From Desulfovibrio sp. Dsv1 (lineage in GTDB: Bacteria; Desulfobacterota; Desulfovibrionia; Desulfovibrionales; Desulfovibrionaceae): a DNA stretch of 50,110 nucleotides. The position numbers were made by a program, and so were the translations under genes. Numbering within the stretch: the first letter of the stretch is position 1; each line of letters opens with the position of its first letter. The notes beneath the pieces are model-generated. The model had not been told where the DNA came from. It saw nothing but the letters and a program-made list of their open reading frames with translations, and did no database searches. This document shows positions 49,189 to 50,110 of this stretch, one piece after another. The DNA lies in NCBI GenBank assembly GCA_000403945.1, contig APFI01000162.1, positions 1-50,110 on the forward strand, written 5' to 3'.

Positions 49189-50110
49189 TCAGGCCTTGGA
49201 TTGCCTTTTGGCCGCCTTGATGAATTCACGGAACAGGGGGTGAGCCTCCATGGGGCGGGACTTGAACTCGGGATGGAACTGACAGCCCAAAAACCAGGGA
49301 TGGTCGGACAGCTCCATGATTTCCACCAGGGAGTCATCCGGGGCCGTGCCGCTGAAGACCATGCCCTTCCGTCCCAGAATTTCCTTGAAGGCGTTGTTGA
49401 ATTCGTAGCGGTGGCGGTGCCGCTCATCCACCATATCCTTTTTATAGGCTTCGTGGGCCTTGGTGCCGGGCTGCACCTTGCAAGGATAGGTGCCCAAGCG
49501 CATGGTACCGCCCTTGTCGCTGCTGGCGTCGCGCTTTTCCACATTCTTGGTGCGGAAGTCGAACCACTCGGTCATCAGGTAAATGACCTTGTGGTCGGAC
49601 AGGGGATTGAATTCTTCGGAATTGGCATCTTCCATGCCGGCCACATGACGGGCGAACTCGATGACCGCGCACTGCATGCCAAGACAGATGCCGAAGAAGG
49701 GCACACGCTTTTCGCGGGCATAACGGATGGCTGTGATCTTGCCTTCCACGCCACGATAGCCGAAGCCGCCGGGCACCAGAATGCCGACGCAGCCCTTGAA
49801 CACCGCAGCCGCGTTCTGCTCGGTCACGTTTTCGGAATTGACGTAGCGCAGTTCCACGGCCACCCGGTTGGCCACGCCGCCGTGGATCAGGGCCTCGTGC
49901 AGGCTCTTGTAGGCCTCTTTCAGGTTCACATACTTGCCCACAATGGCGATGGTCACCTTATCCTGCGGATTGGCGCAGTCGTGGACCAGCTTTTCCCAGG
50001 ACTCCAGATGTGCGTTGCGCGCGGGCAGACGCAGCATGATAGCCACTTTCTGGTCAAAGCCTTCCTCATAGAACTTGAGGGGCACTTCATAAATATTGTC
50101 CACATCCACG
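49189..50110 (-). CDS. pyrG: CTP synthase, C-terminal part (5' end beyond the window)
   Basis: Only the last 306 or so residues are in the window. IAIVGKYVNLKEAYKSLHEA starts the glutamine amidotransferase domain; LVPGGFGYRGVEGKI, FFGICLGMQCAVIEFA (nucleophile Cys) and GCQFHPEFKSRP (His/Glu of the triad) are all present. It makes CTP from UTP with glutamine. The N-terminal synthase domain is outside. Confidence 0.97.
   Translation of the reverse strand, partial: VDVDNIYEVPLKFYEEGFDQKVAIMLRLPARNAHLESWEKLVHDCANPQDKVTIAIVGKYVNLKEAYKSLHEALIHGGVANRVAVELRYVNSENVTEQNAAAVFKGCVGILVPGGFGYRGVEGKITAIRYAREKRVPFFGICLGMQCAVIEFARHVAGMEDANSEEFNPLSDHKVIYLMTEWFDFRTKNVEKRDASSDKGGTMRLGTYPCKVQPGTKAHEAYKKDMVDERHRHRYEFNNAFKEILGRKGMVFSGTAPDDSLVEIMELSDHPWFLGCQFHPEFKSRPMEAHPLFREFIKAAKRQSKA

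Overview
The window is a complete tailed-phage prophage of about 44 kb inserted in a tRNA-Arg(CCT) gene, followed by about 6 kb of host chromosome. The host genes on the right, read leftward, are pyrG (cut by the window end), rpoN, long-form hpf, rapZ and a mannose-family PTS (EIIA, EIIB, EIIC). This order and the high GC content suggest a Desulfovibrio-like sulfate reducer of the Desulfovibrionales; that assignment is inference from gene order and protein style. The prophage lies between a 45-bp direct repeat: attL at 193-237 and attR at 44098-44142, the latter being the 3' end of the intact tRNA gene. The phage rebuilds the tRNA 3' end and brings a replacement terminator (44050-44088); the ancestral tRNA terminator (158-183) is now stranded on the far side.

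Layout, left to right. (1) Integrase on + (355-1701), convergent with an Xis-like gene. (2) A leftward early operon (6595 to 1703): a Cro-like repressor, a CII-like protein, then many small overlapping genes (two Lar-like zinc-ribbon proteins, a deoxyribosyltransferase-like enzyme, several unknowns), with one gene broken by an amber codon and one ASCH-like remnant. (3) A rightward lysogeny block (6730-8507): two paralogous CI-like repressors without a protease domain, a micro-lipoprotein and a SWIM-zinc-finger membrane protein. (4) hicA/hicB toxin-antitoxin and two leftward accessory operons (9445-12249) driven by a duplicated 65-bp promoter/operator, with a recurring hairpin leader; one gene there carries an in-frame amber codon. 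(5) A leftward lambda-type late operon (36719 to 12706): terminase small subunit, a PP-loop PAPS-reductase-like gene, terminase large subunit, gpW-like, portal, S49 protease with nested scaffold, decoration protein, major capsid, endolysin, holin, overlapping spanins, head-tail joining, gpZ, tail terminator candidate, tail tube, gpG/gpGT with a -1 frameshift, a 2073-residue tape measure, one tip protein, a collar fiber ending in a predicted seven-bladed propeller, a DUF4376-like chaperone and small genes. (6) Leftward replication/modification genes (43714 to 36878): SF3 helicase/primase, an iteron-bearing likely origin, CHC2/Toprim primase, ParB-like protein, a frameshifted adenine-methyltransferase-like gene, small genes and a DUF488-like gene.

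How it works together: the two repressors probably act on the divergent 6596-6729 region and on AGTTGT-N9-ACAACT sites found at the second repressor and at the accessory promoters. Replication starts between the helicase and primase genes; packaging and morphogenesis follow the lambda order; lysis is by GH108 endolysin, holin and spanins. The most unusual points are the (GA)15 tract serving as ribosome-binding region of the terminase small subunit, the PP-loop gene between the terminase subunits, the fiber propeller, four repeated modules in the tape measure, two in-frame amber codons, and the conserved GTGCCAC-loop leader hairpins.
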